A stretch of 64,000 nt of DNA from Chaetomium olivaceum. Its lineage: Eukaryota; Ascomycota; Sordariomycetes; Sordariales; Chaetomiaceae. Shown piece after piece: positions 32,681 through 43,160 of the stretch. Positions within the stretch are counted from its first letter, which is position 1. Each line of letters opens with the position of its first letter. The stretch is from contig JAYWVB010000003.1 of NCBI GenBank assembly GCA_039881045.1, positions 1,116,001-1,180,000 on the forward strand, written 5' to 3'. A model generated the notes under the pieces. It had not been told where the DNA came from. It searched no databases and saw nothing but the letters and a program-made list of their open reading frames with translations. The position numbers were made by a program, and so were the translations under genes.

Positions 32681-35600
32681 ATGGTGAGTAAGAGGCTAAG
32701 AGCACAAGATACATTTAGAAGTCCCAGCAGAATCCTGACCACAGTTTCTAACCAAAAGTTGGGTCAGGAGCTGAGGCAACCCAAGTCGTCATTTACGAAG
32801 CAACGACCGGAGACTCCCTCTCGCGCATCCGGCCCCGCCAACCCAGAACCAGCTGCTGCCGCGGTAGAGTCGCTCGAGACAAGCGTTGAGGGTATAACGC
32901 CGGGGCCGACCTTGGCGAATGAATTCCTCCAAAAAGCCGGATCACCGGAATCACTGGTCACCAAACAAGGTCTTTCGCTCGTGTATGAACCGTCGTCTGA
33001 ACCGGTGGCCGATCTGATATTTGTCCACGGACTGGGAGGAACGTCTCACAGCACTTCAGATACAGTATCCGGTCCCACGGTAACCATACGAGTCCCACAA
33101 AGTACGTGTTTACGAGGACCGAAGTATTCGTCAATTCCACGATCGGCTGATCAAACCATAGGCTTCAACTTGAACCGAAACCGGCACTTCGCCGGCCATG
33201 TACAGATTCTTCAGACGCTACACGAGATCATTGATCGACATGACCACGAATCAGAGAAAAGCGCGCCACATGTTATGGTGCTTCACGGTCTCCCAGGTAC
33301 AGGGTAAGCGTTTCCATGGCATTTCATATCGCGTGGTTCAGAATCTGATCCTGTGAAGCAAAACTGAAATTGCACGGGAATTCATACACCAGCTCAGCGC
33401 ACCATACTTCGTCTACTGGGTCCAGTGTAAAACTTCCATGTCCATCTTGCAGAGCTACAGACAGTGTCTCCAGGAGTCTTCTGGCACTCGCCCCGAGATC
33501 CTTGTTGACAGGTTTGCGCGACACCTTCGAAAACTCGACGGACCCTGGCTTGTTGTCTTTGATAATGTCGAAGATGCTTATGCTTTCAAGGAGCTCGGCC
33601 CCGAGGGTTTACAGCTAGGCGACGGTCATGGCTCTTTCCTCCTGACGACCCGATTCCCTCCCAATTACCTTTCAATGCCGAGGAGTTCAACCGGGAGATT
33701 CGAGGCCATTGATGTTGGGATGGGGCCCGAAGACACTTTCGAGGACTATTTGTCGCAGCTTTCCGAACTGGAGTATGACTTTATCTCATGCTTGGCTTTC
33801 CTTGATGTGGATGGAATTCCCATCGAGCTCGTCGAGGAGTGTTGGAAGCAGAGTTCACTGAACATGGGTGCACAGGATATGCGAGAGTGGCTAGAAAAAT
33901 CACTCCTGGTTGATTATAACGCTTGGGGGGAATTTAGATTCCTCAAACGCGGCCGTCCGTACGCCCTCCACAAACTTCAACGCCAGAATAAACTGGCGCG
34001 CGCTGCAGCTTTAGCCATGGATGCCTTGGCAAATGTTTACTTTAATTTATCAAACAAGGAGCAACAAAGCCAACACAAATCTTGGGACTCATATGGTCGG
34101 CACGCCGAGGCAATCATGCAGGTTGAATCAGCCTTTCCATATAGCTCACCAGAAGCTCTGGCGGCTCAGGCGCGGCTCTTTCATGCCAGGGGCACCTTTC
34201 TTCTCACCACTGACATGCCCGCGTCTGCTGAGAAGGCTCTTCGCATGAGTTTGAAGATTTATGACAACTTGAAGCTACCTCGCTCCAGGCACCATCAGCG
34301 TGCAGTGTTATCACGTCTGGCAATTGCTTGTCGGGCACAGGGCCTACATGCCGATGCTGGGCAGCTCGAAGCCCGGTTTCAGAAAGGCGAAATCCGGTCA
34401 TCAGGCCCCTGGAAGCGAGCTCAGGGCACACCGGTGGACCACAGCAATAGTGGAGCCGAGGACCAAGACATGGACAAGGTCGAAATTGAATCGGTCCTTT
34501 CCAATCTCCCCAGCCTCACCGCAGGGAGCACGATATCTTCGGCGTTGACCCTCGCGTTAATAGAAGATATCAAAGCAGATGTCTTGACCATACTCACGAA
34601 GGACGAAGAGCTTCACGAATTGCTACAGGAAACTCCAAAAAGGATCACACATGACAAGTTTCAGAGGAACTTTCTTCGACTTTTCCGTGCCTTTCTATCT
34701 GATATTCGGAAACAGTCGGGTAACGAGGAGCAGGAATTACGGCTGGTAGTCCGCGTCCTCAGATACCAATCCCGAAACATTGCAAGCCATATATGCCAGG
34801 AGATCTTCGATCTCAAAGCGCAGTCTGAGGCGCTGTCATCGCTTGTTCAGCAGGTGCCCGACAAAGACGGTCAGCTGAGCAGTTTCTTTGGAGATGACTG
34901 GTATCTATCGCCAAACGCCACCATAGCATAAGAAAACGTGCAGCCACTGACAAAATAAGTAGTGATATTCCTGAGATATCAGGCGCCCAGAAAGACGAGC
35001 AGCTCGACGATGGCGAGTCATCCGGAGCTGAGTCAGGGGAGCCGGAGACGGTTCAATCGCAGGCTGTGCCGCTTGGTGACCTCGAGGTTGTTATCCTTGA
35101 ATCGAAATCGTTCTACACATTCCGTGAGCGGTACCGGGCCTTCCTGTTTCCCCAGTCCGATCCGAAACCTTTAAAGAAACTATCCCAACGGATAGTAACG
35201 ATCCCACGGTTGACCCAGACCATTCGGGTACATCGCTTGAATTTACGGCTAAATCAACGTCAAGGCCATCAAGTTTGGCTAAGGAAATCTTCGCGCTTGT
35301 AAGAACAGGAATACAGCGCTGGATACGCCCCCCTATTAAAGAGGGGTATATGAGAATCGAGTGGAGATGTGTACGTTACTGCACCTCATATGCCCAATCG
35401 CATTTTCTTTTATGAGGCTGACCATATACGTTTTGCAGGATTGGGGCGATGAGCTTTACGCGGACCTTCCAGAGTCGGATGCCGATTCAATCCGACAGTT
35501 AGAAGCGTGTCTCAATCTCAAGGGCCCCGCTGCTGATGCCGGAGGCGGCGTGGCCCCATCCCAGGCCAGCCACCCCCGGGAAGGGTACCGGCGTTGACAA

Positions 35601-36377
35601 CAGTGACCGGATCTTCTCCACCGCAGCCGCCATACAGCACGCAGTCAAACAACACCGGCCAAACCTCCAGTCAAAACCAACCCCCCACCAACAAAGGAGG
35701 GGCCACTCACGCCAACGTGCCCGCCGTCCAGGCCAGCAAACGATTCGTTGAACTGTGCGTCAACACGGGCGAGTTCCAGCGCCAGCTTGCCGAGATCGAT
35801 ATTAGCACGGTGACAAGCGACGCCCAACTCTTTGACCGCATCCGCGAGCGGTATCGCGAGGTGCGCAGCTTCCGCACCAAGTACTTCCTCCTCAAACCCG
35901 TCGACGTGCACTTTGTGCAGTTCTCAGTCGAGGACCGCCACCGCGTCGGCATTCTTGACAAGCCCATGGCCATCCCCTCTGTCGCCGAGATGGGCTGAGG
36001 GATATGGGTATTACCCGTGCCCGCTGCGCCCGCCGCCGATTCCGGCGAATATCTTTTTGCATCATCTGTCCAAACCAGGGAGGCATCCGAAGTTGTTATG
36101 GGGCAATCGGATCCCGCAGAAGTTGCACAATAGCATCTTGCAGGTTCAGACGCCGAATGATCTGGTTACGGGGTGGGGGGTGCATATCATTGAGGGGTTG
36201 AACAAAACCAGCGTTCTGGTGTGCTCGCTGGTCGGATTGTTGATTAGCGGGACTGTGGCGGTGGTGTGGGCGGTTGTGAAGGATGATGTTCAGGGAGGCT
36301 TTGGGATAGGGGCTTGGTTAACGAGCGTGCAGGCTATTGTGGTGATGCTGGTTGTTACGAAGTGGCTGGAGACATGA
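32681..36377 (+). CDS. STAND/NLR-like protein with hydrolase remnant, TPR region and C-terminal two-helix membrane domain
   Basis: Exons: 32681-33303, 33359-34900, 34963-35370 and 35439-36377, roughly 1,170 residues. N-terminal region has DLIFVHGLGGTSHST, the start of the alpha/beta-hydrolase domain seen in fungal NLRs, but the rest of that domain is missing. The NTPase follows: Walker A LHGLPGTGKTEIAREF is split by intron 1, and Walker B is WLVVFDNVED. A helical TPR-like region and a long helical part come next. Intron 34901-34962 links it in frame to a tail with LESKSFYTFRERYRAFLFP, then FVELCVNTGEFQRQLAEID, VQFSVEDRHRVGILDK and two hydrophobic helices near the end. This tail is common in fungal proteins of many N-termini. 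Single-base breaks lie near 35164, in C5 at 35573-35577 and in G3 at 35992-35994. Role is probably in fungal immunity or heterokaryon incompatibility, by family only. Confidence 0.72.
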
Positions 36378-37047
36378 AGTGAGTATGAGGATTGCGACAA
36401 TGGTTCATGGTAAAGTGGCTTTCGTTTCTACGGGCACGGAGTTCCGGTTCTGGCGGTTTGAAGTTTGAAGTTTCAGGTGCTGACAGGTCACATCCGTTGT
36501 TAAGAGGGTATACCCATATGTTTGTTTACCGGCCAGAAGTTATGCCTGCGGTGGGGTTACAGATAATAGTTTCTGACCAAGTTGAAGTCGCCTTTTAAGA
36601 GCCAGTTATTCGAGGAGAATGTCACAGAAACCGCTCTCATTGGACCCGTACGCTTGGTGGAGCTTCTGGTCCGAGGCCGAGACAACTCCGGGGCCGGTTG
36701 CCAAGCCGGGGGCTCCCGTTTAAGCCAGCAACTTCCGGGCATGACATCACCATTTCCTTTTTCCTCGATCCTCCCCACCGCAATGGTTCTTTGCCTCGAT
36801 TGCCTCGATCACTACAAGGCGCGCGTTGTACAGGCAGGGGTGTTGCAAGAACCAAGGCCTGCGTACCTGCTTTGGCGGCCATCTACCTACCAACCATCAA
36901 ATCCTGACGTCATAGGGATGGACGGGAGGAAGGTGATTACCAACTGCCGCCTTATCACTCGCTATAATACAACTGCTTCCTAATGTAAATGCTCTCTCAT
37001 TCTCCGAACCTGAATATCACCTCTCGGTAAATCTCACACGCAACAAA
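36378..37047. other. Intergenic, catalase promoter
   Basis: About 670 bp with no supported gene. A short frame at 36582-36983 (+) has no recognisable content. Confidence 0.45.
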
Positions 37048-37598
37048 ATGGCTGGCCTCGTCCCCGAATCCGTCCAGAAAGTGGCACACGCCGCGCTTGG
37101 CTCCCGCGAGGGAGACAAGATCAAGGACCTCGCTCACAACACCAAGGATATGACCAACAAGGACCGCCTAACAACAGACTATGGGGTCAAGCAAAGTACG
37201 GCCGATGACTGGCTCAAGGCGGCTAGTAAGGACAACGCAGGGCCGCTCCTGCTTGAGGACCCCTTTGCGCGTGAGAGGGTGAGTCCCCTCTGTTATCAAA
37301 TCCAAAGGAACGGTAGTGGTAACTCTCACAGATCATGAGATTTGACCACGAAAGAATCCCCGAGCGAGTGGTCCACGCCCGAGGCGCCGGTGCCTTTGGC
37401 AAGTTCAGAGTGTATGATAGCATCGATGAACTCACCTTCGCGCCGGTTCTGACCGACACGTCGCGCGAGACCCCCGTTTTTGTCCGTTTCTCGACGGTCT
37501 TGGGAAGCCGGGGCAGCATGGATACGGCGCGCGATGTGCGTGGCTTTGCTGTCAAGTTCTACACCGAGGAGGGCAACTGGGATCTGGTCGGCAACGAC

Positions 37599-37630
<32 letters not shown>

Positions 37631-39369
37631 ATTCCCCGACGTCATCCACGCAGGCAAGCCCGAGCCACACAATGAGGTTCCCCAGGCACAGTCAGCCCAC
37701 AACAACTTTTGGGACTTCCAGTTCAACCACACCGAAGCGACACACATGTTTCTGTGGACGGTAAGCCTTCCATACCTGGGGTTTCATGGGATGTCCCGGA
37801 TACTGACCCCACCAGATGAGCGACCGAGCCATTCCGCGTTCGTGGCGTATGATGCAGGGCTTTGGTGTCAACACTTTCACCTTGATCAATGCAAAAGGCG
37901 AGCGGCACTTCGTCAAGTTCATCTGGACACCTGAACTCGGCGTGCACTCGTTGGTGTGGGATGAGGCACTCAAGCTCGGTGGGCAGGATCCCGACTTCCA
38001 CCGCAAGGATCTCTGGGAAGCCATTGCGAACGGCGTGTTCCCCAAGTGGAAGTTTGGCATCCAGGTTATCCCCGAGGCCGACGAGCACAAGTTTGACTTT
38101 GACATTCTCGACGCTACCAAGGTCTGGCCTGAGGACCTCGTCCCGACCCGCTACATCGGTGAGATGGAGCTCAACCGCAACCCGGACGAGTTCTTCACCC
38201 AGGTCGAGCAGATCGCCTTCTGCACCAGCCATATCGTTCCTGGTATCGGTTTCAGCGACGACCCGCTCCTCCAAGGCCGCAACTTTAGCTACTTCGACAC
38301 GCAAATCTCCCGGCTGGGTGTCAACTTCGAGGAGCTACCAATCAACCGGCCAACCTGCCCAGTCATGAACTTCAACCGCGACGGCGCCCTCCGCCACACC
38401 ATCACCCGCGGCACTGTTAACTACTGGCCCAACCGCTACGACGCCTGCCCACCCGCCACCGAAGCCGAAGGCGCCTATGTTGAATACGCCCAAAAGGTCG
38501 CCGGCATCAAAGCCCGCCTCCGCAACGACAAGTTCAAAGACCACTTCAGCCAAGCCCAGCTCTTCTGGAACAGCATGTCGCCCATCGAAAAGCACCACAT
38601 CATCAACGCCTTCAGCTTCGAGCTCGACCACTGCGAAGACCCCGTCGTCTACAGCCGCATGGTGCAGCGCCTCGCCGACATCGACCTCGCCCTCGCGCAG
38701 ACCGTCGCCGAGCGCGTGGGTGGGGACGTGCCCGAAAAGCCCGGCCGGCCCAACCACGGCCGTCGCGCGCCCGCCCTCAGCCAGACCGAGTTCCCGGGCT
38801 CGACCCCCACGATCGCCTCCCGTCGGGTCGCCATCCTGGTCGCCGACGGCTACGACCAAGTCGCGTACGATGCCGCGTACGCTGCGCTGTCGACGGCGCT
38901 CGCCGTGCCGCTGGTCATCGGCCCGCGCCGCAGCAAGGTGACGGCGGCGAATGGGAGCAGCTCGGTGCAGCCGCACCATCATCTGGAGGGCTTCCGGTCG
39001 ACGATGGTGGACGCGGTGTTTATTCCCGGGGGTGCGCAGGCGGTGGAGACGCTGGGGAAGAATGGGCGGGCGCTGCACTGGATCAGGGAGGCGTTTGGGC
39101 ATCTAAAGACGATTGGGGCGACGGGCGAGGCGGTGGAGTTGGTGGAAAGGGCGATTGGGTTGCCGAGTGTGACGGTGTCCGCGTCGGGGGATGCGCACGA
39201 GAGTTATGGGGTGGTGACGATCAAGGAGTTGAGGCCGGAGAGCTTGGCGGAGGCGGTGACGATTGCGAAGGGGGCGACCGGGTTCATGGAGAAGTTCTTT
39301 TATGGGATCTCGCAGCATCGTTGCTGGGATAGGGAGTTGGCCGGGCTGAATGCTCAGGTTGCTTACTAG
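37048..39369 (+). CDS. Large-subunit catalase with DJ-1/PfpI-like C-terminal domain
   Basis: Three exons, 37048-37278, 37332-37760 and 37816-39369, giving 737 residues. The catalytic His lies in ERVVHARGAGAFG, the conserved Asn in GNDIPVFFIQDAIKFPD, and the proximal heme Tyr in RNFSYFDTQISR. After residue ~530 comes the domain typical of large-subunit (clade 2) catalases, related to DJ-1/PfpI glutamine amidotransferases: RRVAILVADGYDQVAYDAAY and AVFIPGGAQAVETLG. It decomposes hydrogen peroxide to water and oxygen, normally as a homotetramer. The N-terminus (MAGLVPESVQK) lacks a signal peptide, so it is an intracellular type, like spore or conidial catalases of related fungi. Introns are short and in phase 0. 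Full length, no defects. Confidence 0.96.
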
Positions 39370-40634
39370 GGTAGTTGGTGGGAGATGGATGTGTGAGGTG
39401 TTGTACTATTTCTGTGTAATGGGGGACTGAATCCTATGTTTGGCTGTACAAAATTGTGTTTTACTGCATTTCCCGGTTACCTTGACACTGCCCAACAAAC
39501 ATATCTACTACCTAAATTAGAAGTACTCAAGAGTACAGTCCCAATATGCTTCCTTGGTTCCGCCAGAGATGCGGCCAATTATGCATACCAGCCGTAGGGA
39601 CCATTACCAAGCTCATTCCGCACACTTCAAGGGAGCAAAATTGTTTAGTAGTAGAGAGGCGCGTTTTCAGGCTCCATCAATCTTTTCTGGGCCTGGATTA
39701 TCTGCCCCGGCCGTCCTGAATCGTACCGCCATGTCATATGAGTGAAGGCGACGTTGGTCAAGCCCTTTCCTCGCGGAGCGTTTTGCGGTCATGACACAAC
39801 GCTTGACAATGGTGACAACGAGGTATTGTTCCACAGCACCAGGCTGTCTGCGTTGTAACCTTAACAAACAGCGCTGGAGGCAAGCATATGAGGAAACGTC
39901 TCTCAATGAACGTAAAGTTGATATCTATCCATGGTTTTCTCTTACTTAGGCATTGAGAATAAGGCCGCCGTCAAACCGCATGTTTGGATTGCTGAACGAT
40001 GACCTGGCACCTCCCCATTCAGCCATCCGGCTCGGGGAATGCCTTGTAAAGCAAGGGCTTTTTACACAACACCCGTATGACTAAAATTCAAACCTGAGAA
40101 GTAAGTTTCACGACATTAAACCGGGGATCCACGCTGGGCGCCGATGTTTGACGGACCCCTGGTGCCAAAGGACCATGTCACTGCTGACCTTGGAGACAAA
40201 AATGCCCTGCCTCGATAAAGCCACCGAACAACACACCTAGCCAACCGGGCAAGCAGATTGACCCGTTGGCACCACACAAGTGGCATTTCGTGCGAATGTG
40301 TCTCACTAAAAAAGTTAATGCACGGATTGTTAAAGATGATGTTCAGTGACTCGGTGGTACCTTGTGGTTTGACCAGGCAGGTGCTAGGGGGGCACGGGAT
40401 AGTGACAAAGAATACTAGCAAACGTGTACACAATGGTGATGTTCAGACGGAAGGAGAGCCGCATAAGGGATAGGCAGCTATATCAACACATCTCGCTCCT
40501 GCTACTCTGGTTTCCCGTTCCGTGCGTCACCGACAATCTCCTTTTTAATCATTGAATCACTCCATTTCATACCTCAATACCTAGGCCATCTTTTCAAATT
40601 TAGCTTAGCGTTACATCACAGCCGCGATATCAAC
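39370..40634. other. Intergenic, nothing recognised
   Basis: 1.26 kb with the catalase 3' flank and the promoter of the acyltransferase gene. Short frames overlap and look random. Confidence 0.5.
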
Positions 40635-42191
40635 ATGGAGCAAAAACAAGACAAGGCCGCTTGGGTTGCTGGCCTGACGGAGACAATGCCGTTGACGGCC
40701 CTCGATTACACAGCGCCCCAGAACTACATGATGAAGAGCTTCATCTTCCCTTTTGCATGCACCTTGGACAGTGACAGACAAGACTCTGTAGCCTCTCTCA
40801 AAGGCCGCCTGGCCCAGGCTTTCTCATTGATTCCGGCCCTCGGAGGCCAGATGATTCACGCCAGGGATGGCGAGCTACCGAGACTTGTTTACTCGCGGAA
40901 GGACGGAGACTCCAACCTTGATCACTTCCCTGACGAAGTCTGCACCTACCAAGTCCTCGACTCAACACAATATCCCTGGTCCTTTGATGATCTTTCACTA
41001 TCTGGCGCTCCTGCGTCAATCATGTCCAAAGACCTCTTCTGGCTGCTCCCCGAGACGGGTCCAGCCCCGGGCGACGCCTGCCACCCTGTCACCCTCCGCA
41101 TCTCCTTCATCACCGGCGGCCTCATCCTTGGCTTTGCGTTACACCACGGCATAATGGACGGCGGCAGCGTACCCGAATTCTTATCCCTCTTCACCACCGG
41201 CGCCTTCCCCGACCTCACCACCATGCACGCCCGCAAACAAGCCTTCATCAGCCTGACCCACCGCGCCGCCAAGCAGACCACTACCACCACCAACCTCACC
41301 GGCTACGACTTCACCGCCCCGACCACCCCGCCTACCCTCCCCCCGGCCATCGCCAAGATCTTCACCCTCAGCGACGCACGGGTGCGCGGCCTGCACGCCG
41401 TCGCCCTCGACCACCTGCGCGCCACCCACGGGCCCGACGCATTTGCCTCTGCCTCTGACATCGTCTGCGCGCTGGCCTGGCTGCACGTCACGCGTGCGCG
41501 CCTGCGGGCTGGCCGCGTGACGCCCGTCGATACGACGCATTTTGCGACGGCGGTGAGCGTGAGGGGGAGGTTGGGCGGTGTTGTTGCGGGTGGTGATGAC
41601 GGTGGCGATGGTGGTGATGGTGATTTGTTTGGGGAGGGGTATCTGGGGAATATGTGGCTGCGGGCGCTGGCTGGGGTGACGGTGGGTGGGTTGGTGCGGG
41701 ATGTGGAGATGCGGGGGCCGGTTACGGTCGAGCAGGTTGCCGAGGCGGCGTTGTGTATCCGGAGGGCAGTGATGGAATTACTCAAACCTGAGGTGTTGAG
41801 GGGCCATCTGGCGCTGGCCGCGAGGGCGACGGATTTGGATGGGATTGTTGCTCCTGGGGAAGGGGAGAAGGTCGCGTGGCCCGAAGTGGATGCTGCTGTG
41901 CGGAGGTGCATTGCAAGACATCATACTGGGTTAGACGTTTCGGTGGGAGTCGGGCTCGGGGCGGATGTCGAGTTCGAGATCCCGGGTGTGAATGGAGGTG
42001 AGAAGACCAAGCCGACGTGGGTGAGGCGGGCGTATGTGGCCAATGACGGGTCCATGAATTTGCTGCCGAGGAGGGGTATCACGAAGGGGGACAGGGACTG
42101 GGAGATTTGGCTGGCTCTGAGGCGGGAGGATATGAAGGTTGTAGAAGGGCAGGGCGAGCTGGGGCCCTGGTTGTCGCGTCCTGCTGCTTGA
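40635..42191 (+). CDS. HXXXD-type acyltransferase, trichothecene 3-O-acetyltransferase-like
   Basis: Single exon, 518 residues. The catalytic HXXXD motif is HHGIMDG near residue 174, inside LGFALHHGIMDGGS. The N-terminal LDYTAPQNYMMKSFIFPF and the stretch up to LFWLLPE fit fungal members of the BAHD/TRI101-like family, which transfer acetyl or other acyl groups from CoA to alcohols or amines of secondary metabolites. No DFGWG motif is visible near the C-terminus, where VEFEIPG stands, a common difference in fungal members. No signal peptide, so cytosolic. No pathway partner lies next to it, so it may act as a detoxifying or stand-alone acyltransferase. Confidence 0.85.
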   Translation: MEQKQDKAAWVAGLTETMPLTALDYTAPQNYMMKSFIFPFACTLDSDRQDSVASLKGRLAQAFSLIPALGGQMIHARDGELPRLVYSRKDGDSNLDHFPDEVCTYQVLDSTQYPWSFDDLSLSGAPASIMSKDLFWLLPETGPAPGDACHPVTLRISFITGGLILGFALHHGIMDGGSVPEFLSLFTTGAFPDLTTMHARKQAFISLTHRAAKQTTTTTNLTGYDFTAPTTPPTLPPAIAKIFTLSDARVRGLHAVALDHLRATHGPDAFASASDIVCALAWLHVTRARLRAGRVTPVDTTHFATAVSVRGRLGGVVAGGDDGGDGGDGDLFGEGYLGNMWLRALAGVTVGGLVRDVEMRGPVTVEQVAEAALCIRRAVMELLKPEVLRGHLALAARATDLDGIVAPGEGEKVAWPEVDAAVRRCIARHHTGLDVSVGVGLGADVEFEIPGVNGGEKTKPTWVRRAYVANDGSMNLLPRRGITKGDRDWEIWLALRREDMKVVEGQGELGPWLSRPAA

Positions 42192-42665
42192 GGATGGGCT
42201 TCCCTTCGCGCTGGCCGTACTCCCCGGGGGTCAAGAACGATAGATTCTGCTTTTGATCGTTTATATCAGAAAATAAAAAGTAACTTAGCGCCCATCGTTT
42301 GCATTTTGATCCGTAACTTTCATTTGCTTAGCATATGCTCTTGATAATAGACCACCATGACTACGAAGATGAACATGATCCAAGCAGGTGACTTTATTGG
42401 TGTGGTGGTTGCCTATGAAGCAGCGAGCTGGCAAACATCAAGCCGCCATGTTGTTTTCTTCTCGAGTCGCCAAACCCCACCACTCGAATAGTTTACTAAT
42501 CCTCGACATGCCTGCTGCATACATGGTAACCCTCTTGCATCACTGGCTCCGCTGAACACCATCGCTCGTGACTTATAGAAAAGGCCTGCATTTTCCAACG
42601 CAGACCAAGCGATTGACACCTCCATAACCGAATACAAGCCAACTACCCCGGCAAACTGACATTGA
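42192..42665. other. Intergenic, convergent 3' flanks
   Basis: About 470 bp between two convergent genes. No gene supported; the frame at 42413-42712 (-) has no recognisable content. Confidence 0.4.
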
Positions 42666-43160
42666 CTAAAACGGTGACCTCGTCGCCGGCATGTTGCAAC
42701 GCCGCCACACAATGGTCCATTCTAGGGAAGTGGCGTTGACCTGGCCTATCGGATACCGCACGGGGATTGCCAAGCTTGTGGTTGATGCGAGTGCAGTTGA
42801 GGTTGAGGAGGAAGACAGCTCGGAAGCAGACGTCACCGAGGAAGACGGTTCGGAGTAAGACAGTTCGGAGGAAGACGAATAAGACAAGGAAGACGAAGAC
42901 GGTTTAACGGTGCCCTCGCAGGCGGCTACCGACGACGAAGTCGACGCCTCAGCCGTCGAAGACAAGTCTGGTGTGGACGAAGGAATTTCGACCGTTTCTA
43001 ACGGCGTTGTTGATGTTGACGGGGACTCTGAAGGACTGGCCAAAGCCGTTGATGATGGTAGGCACGACCAAATAGTAACATCCGAGTCAGCCACCACGAG
43101 GGCCGGGCGGGCAACGAGAAGTGCGGCCACCAAAACCAGGACGCGCTCCAGAAGCTTCAT
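42666..43160 (-). CDS. Small Ser/Thr-rich secreted protein
   Basis: Single exon, 164 residues from the start MKLLERVLV. A signal peptide of about 26 residues ends near ALVVADS. The mature part is a low-complexity region of Ser, Thr, Glu and Pro (SSSSLSYSSSSELSYSEPSSS), expected to be heavily O-glycosylated, followed by a short C-terminal segment with NATSLEW, a potential N-glycosylation site. No GPI signal is visible. It could be a cell-wall or surface protein; no domain recognised. The ORF could start 24 bases upstream, but this start gives a cleaner signal peptide. Confidence 0.6.
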   Translation of the reverse strand: MKLLERVLVLVAALLVARPALVVADSDVTIWSCLPSSTALASPSESPSTSTTPLETVEIPSSTPDLSSTAEASTSSSVAACEGTVKPSSSSLSYSSSSELSYSEPSSSVTSASELSSSSTSTALASTTSLAIPVRYPIGQVNATSLEWTIVWRRCNMPATRSPF

